Below are positions 59,583-64,000 of a DNA stretch of 64,000 bases, in pieces. Origin of the DNA: Clostridium sp. BJN0013 (GTDB lineage: Bacteria; Bacillota; Clostridia; Clostridiales; Clostridiaceae); assembly GCF_040939125.1 (NCBI RefSeq), contig NZ_CP162495.1, forward strand, positions 1,178,001 through 1,242,000, given 5' to 3'. Made by a program: the position numbers and the translations under genes. The notes under the pieces were generated by a model that saw only the letters and a program-made list of their open reading frames with translations, ran no database searches and was not told the DNA's origin. The stretch's first letter is position 1; the number at the start of each line of letters is the position of its first letter.

Positions 59583-60083
59583 CTATAAGGATATTTTTAG
59601 AAAATGCATCTTAATAGCCCAGTCTTTTTTATAGGGTATGTTTAAATGGTTTGGAGTATGTTGCGATATTAAGGGATAATCTTTGTCAAATGAAGTTATA
59701 ATTGCCGAGTGTTGAATTTTACCTCTTTTATTTTTATAAAAGATTATATCGCCAACATCAAGCATTGATACAGAATCAACTTCTGTACCTTTGGCACCAT
59801 ATAATTGTTCATCAGCATTGATTTTCAAATACCAGTAAAGTGAACCGGCTACAGTCCATGAGACCGACCACTTGAGGCCGCTGTACCACCATTGATTTTT
59901 ATGTGAAGACACCATTGGAGCTCCACCGGCTTTAAGACATTGGGATATAAAATTTGTACAGTCACCTCCATTATCACCTTGTACAAGGAAATATTTATAA
60001 GCAGGATTTGGTGATTTAGCATAGTTTACAGCATAATTTACAGCTTCTATCCTAGAGTAAGATAAATTATTTCTATAATTCAT
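59583..60083 (-). CDS. Putative amidase-domain (Amidase_6-like) protein
   Basis: 166 residues: YSRIEAVNYAVNYAKSPNPA, GDNGGDCTNFISQCLKAGGA (likely catalytic Cys), WWYSGLKWSVSWTVAGSLYW, VGDIIFYKNKRGKIQHSAII (likely His). The DCTNFISQCL and HSAIIT motifs are those of the Amidase_6 family of putative cell-wall amidases. There is no signal peptide, so it may act inside the cell or at sporulation. The ribosome site (GGAGCAATT) is weak. It converges with the methyltransferase gene. Confidence 0.82.
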   Translation of the reverse strand: MNYRNNLSYSRIEAVNYAVNYAKSPNPAYKYFLVQGDNGGDCTNFISQCLKAGGAPMVSSHKNQWWYSGLKWSVSWTVAGSLYWYLKINADEQLYGAKGTEVDSVSMLDVGDIIFYKNKRGKIQHSAIITSFDKDYPLISQHTPNHLNIPYKKDWAIKMHFLKISL

Positions 60084-60184
60084 AATTGCTCCACAAAATT
60101 GTTTACTTTATAATTTATGTGAATATGTAGTAGAAAATTACTTCGTATTTAACAGTAAATTGTATTTATCACTCTAAGTTTTTT

Positions 60185-60316
60185 ATCAAGTTCTTCTAGG
60201 GTTTAGGTGAAGTTTTCTCTCCATCTGAAATTTAGAAGAACTTATAAAGGAACGAACAGTGTTCATCCCCTACTTTGAAGAATATGGGATGTTAGCTAAT
60301 TGCAGTGTTCGGATAA
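60185..60316 (+). repeat. Interspersed structured repeat, copy G
   Basis: Left end ATCAAGTTCTTCTAGGG; hairpin GGTTTAGGTGAAG...CTCCATCTGAAATT; GAAGAACTTATAAAGG; CAGTGTTCATCCCC...ATGGGATGTTAG; right end GTGTTCGGATAAAA. It ends about 20 bases before the stop codon of the minus-strand DtxR gene. Confidence 0.82.
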
Positions 60317-60335
60317 AAATAGAGAAATGTATATT

Positions 60336-60704
60336 TTACTTTTTAAAATATTCTAGCATGGCAAGAACAGATTCATCGCTGATAACGTGTTCTATAGCAC
60401 AGGCATCCTTATCGGCAATATCTGAATCAACATCTAAAATTTTAATAAGAAATTTACGAATAACATGATGCTTTTTAGAAGTTTGCTCTGCCAGTTTTTT
60501 TCCGGCTTCAGTCAAAAATATTTCTTTGTATTTTTCATTTGTAATCAATCCTTTTTCGCTTAGGGTAGTCATTGCTCTATTAGTACTGGCTTTTGTAACG
60601 CCTAGGCGGTAGGCTATATCAGATACTCTGACTCCTGACTCTTCTTTTGAAAGTTCATATATTGCTTCTAGATAATTTTCCATTGTATAGGTTAATTTAT
60701 TCAT
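60336..60704 (-). CDS. DtxR/MntR-family metalloregulator
   Basis: 122 residues: TYTMENYLEAIYELSKEESG, VRVSDIAYRLGVTKASTNRA (helix-turn-helix), MTTLSEKGLITNEKYKEIFL, AGKKLAEQTSKKHHVIRKFL, DACAIEHVISDESVLAMLEY. Metal ligands of the MntR type are recognisable (Glu and His in AIEHVIS, His in KKHH). It has no SH3-like third domain, so it resembles MntR or short DtxR forms sensing Mn2+ or Fe2+. AAGGAG lies upstream of ATG 60704. Target genes are not evident in the window. Confidence 0.9.
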   Translation of the reverse strand: MNKLTYTMENYLEAIYELSKEESGVRVSDIAYRLGVTKASTNRAMTTLSEKGLITNEKYKEIFLTEAGKKLAEQTSKKHHVIRKFLIKILDVDSDIADKDACAIEHVISDESVLAMLEYFKK

Positions 60705-60778
60705 TATTATTGGTCTCCTTATTAAGAATAGTTTTAACAGTTCTATGGTATAAATTTTAATAGTTTATTGATAGAATC

Positions 60779-61240
60779 TTAAATAAAGTCCAGAAGTTTA
60801 AGGTTAAATACATTTTCATCTGTGATTCTTTCCATTGAAGGGAAAAGAACTTCTACAAGTATCATTTCAATAAGAAATTGAACTTTGCCGCCAATAAAGT
60901 GGCTTGTATGTGCTGTAGCAGAACTAAGTCTACTTCCAATGCTTATATGGAAATGAGGAAGTATTTGACCAGTTTCCTTATTATAGGCTATAGTGCCGCA
61001 GCCAAAGGATTCTACATTTTCGAAATATGCTGGTGAATTCAGCATTGGTGCTTCAGGATGCTCAGTTTTGTTACAGGTACCAACTATAGTTATTTCACTG
61101 AAATCTCCAGAGAAGAAGGGAACGTATCCTTGCTTTACATTGTTTACACTACAGAATTCTTCAAGTTCAGTCATAAAATCTTTTCCATGCTCAAATCTGA
61201 TTCCAAAAGTTCTTCCTATTTTTAATTCTGATGATATCAT
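60779..61240 (-). CDS. PPC/DUF296-domain protein
   Basis: 153 residues: LKIGRTFGIRFEHGKDFMTE, EEFCSVNNVKQGYVPFFSGD, FSEITIVGTCN, FGCGTIAYNKETGQILPHFH, ISIGSRLSSATAHTSHFIGG, VQFLIEMILVEV. The fold and metal-site His pattern (HFHISIG, HTSHF) belong to the plant-and-prokaryote-conserved domain, found in AT-hook DNA-binding proteins and as single domains in bacteria. Role unknown. It is upstream of and co-oriented with the DtxR gene, 74 bases apart. Confidence 0.85.
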   Translation of the reverse strand: MISSELKIGRTFGIRFEHGKDFMTELEEFCSVNNVKQGYVPFFSGDFSEITIVGTCNKTEHPEAPMLNSPAYFENVESFGCGTIAYNKETGQILPHFHISIGSRLSSATAHTSHFIGGKVQFLIEMILVEVLFPSMERITDENVFNLKLLDFI

Positions 61241-61470
61241 TTTTTATCCTTTCTTATCATATATTAATTATTTTTTCTATAAAGTAATTATATTATTTAA
61301 TGTGTTTTTTTACAATTTTTTTGCAGCAGACTTCACGTGAACCCAAGAATCACTTTATAGAATGGATGTAAATTTTGGCTTTAGGTGTGCATTCATTATA
61401 GAAGGATTTTTCACTGGGCTTTAATTGTACCAATTTTATTATAAGAACATATATTGTAAATAGGCTAATT

Positions 61471-61620
61471 ATCAAGTGATTCTTAGGTTCAGGTGGAGTT
61501 TGCCTACAAGGATTACTTTTCTCCATCTGAACCTTAGAAGAACTTATCCAGGAGCGTAACAGTGCTTATCCTCCACTTTGAAGAAGATGGGGGTGTTAGC
61601 ACTGGTAGCCTTCGGATAAA
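61471..61620 (+). repeat. Interspersed structured repeat, copy H (short form, 150 bp)
   Basis: The clearest short copy: ATCAAGTGATTCTTAGG; GGTTCAGGTGGAG...CTCCATCTGAACC; GAAGAACTTATCC; CAGTGCTTATCCTCCAC...TGGGGGTGTTAGCACTG; GCCTTCGGATAAA. CAGTGCT pairs with AGCACTG, and the earlier TTATCC can pair with the terminal GGATAA. It lies 40 bases before the collagen-like gene. Confidence 0.92.
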
Positions 61621-61631
61621 TGCTGTCATAA

Positions 61632-63983
<2,352 letters not shown>

Positions 63984-64000
63984 ATTGCAATATAATTGAT

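Noticed and set aside
14167-61620. Repeat family as a CRISPR array.
   Set aside because: Copies are kilobases apart, 150-201 bp long, with no regular spacers and no cas genes.

Overview
The window is low-G+C Firmicute DNA. A/T-rich codons, strong GGAGG-type ribosome sites, frequent TTG/GTG starts, a c-di-GMP-II riboswitch ahead of type IV pilus genes, and many clostridial families point to a Clostridium sensu stricto, possibly the C. kluyveri/C. ljungdahlii side of the genus (inference only; no rRNA or marker gene is present).

Layout. 1-1.4 kb: the 5' part of a SAM-riboswitch-controlled ABC substrate-binding lipoprotein (minus strand) and a histidine kinase remnant. 1.4-11.6 kb: a type IV pilus operon behind a promoter, a c-di-GMP-II aptamer and a terminator: pilD, major pilin, pilB, pilC (broken), fused pilMN (one-base frameshift), pilO, a 658-residue pilin with an adhesin-like body, and three minor pilins. 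No retraction ATPase (pilT) is seen. 11.6-22 kb: an accessory and decaying stretch with an IS110 remnant, a radical SAM enzyme, a cheA remnant, two universal stress proteins, a UPF0756 membrane protein, a calcium-loop protein, a three-box DnaA cluster, an SDR gene of foreign composition, a frameshifted XRE regulator and an LRR remnant.

21.7-35 kb: a surface glycosylation locus. A Maf/DUF115-type glycosyltransferase is surrounded by five or six small proteins, several with a carboxypeptidase-regulatory-like beta-sandwich pattern. It is followed by a nearly complete CMP-legionaminic acid-type pathway (legB, legH/neuD, legI, a GNAT, legG, a PIG-L deacetylase, legC, ptmE, legF) and a Cys-containing protein of unknown function. 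No flagellin gene is nearby, so the acceptor is probably another surface protein.

35-61 kb: MFS drug exporter behind an apparent transcription attenuator; guanidine-I riboswitch in front of a dead gdx gene; DUF1287 protein; ABC-class ATPase; old-yellow-enzyme; KtrBA potassium uptake; CobW GTPase, a CobW-permease fusion and a DUF1980/YcgQ-like protein; AraC regulator with a YbtPQ-like ABC pair; hybrid cluster protein (hcp); a MarR gene of higher G+C with an operator-rich promoter; an IS4-type element inserted with a 10-bp target duplication into a response-regulator remnant; a TipA-type MerR; msrB; YbjQ; methyltransferase; amidase; DtxR-type regulator; PPC/DUF296 protein. 61.6-64 kb: a long collagen-like (Gly-X-Thr)n surface protein, frameshifted near its start.

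The most distinctive feature is an interspersed, structured repeat of about 150 or 201 bp, with at least eight full or partial copies, all on the plus strand, often placed exactly at the 3' ends of genes. Its ends and folding suggest a non-autonomous IS200/IS605-like element carrying an omegaRNA-like right end; this is inference. Several genes carry small frameshifts (pilMN, XRE, Maf, collagen-like), which could be real decay, slippage or phase variation, or sequencing error.
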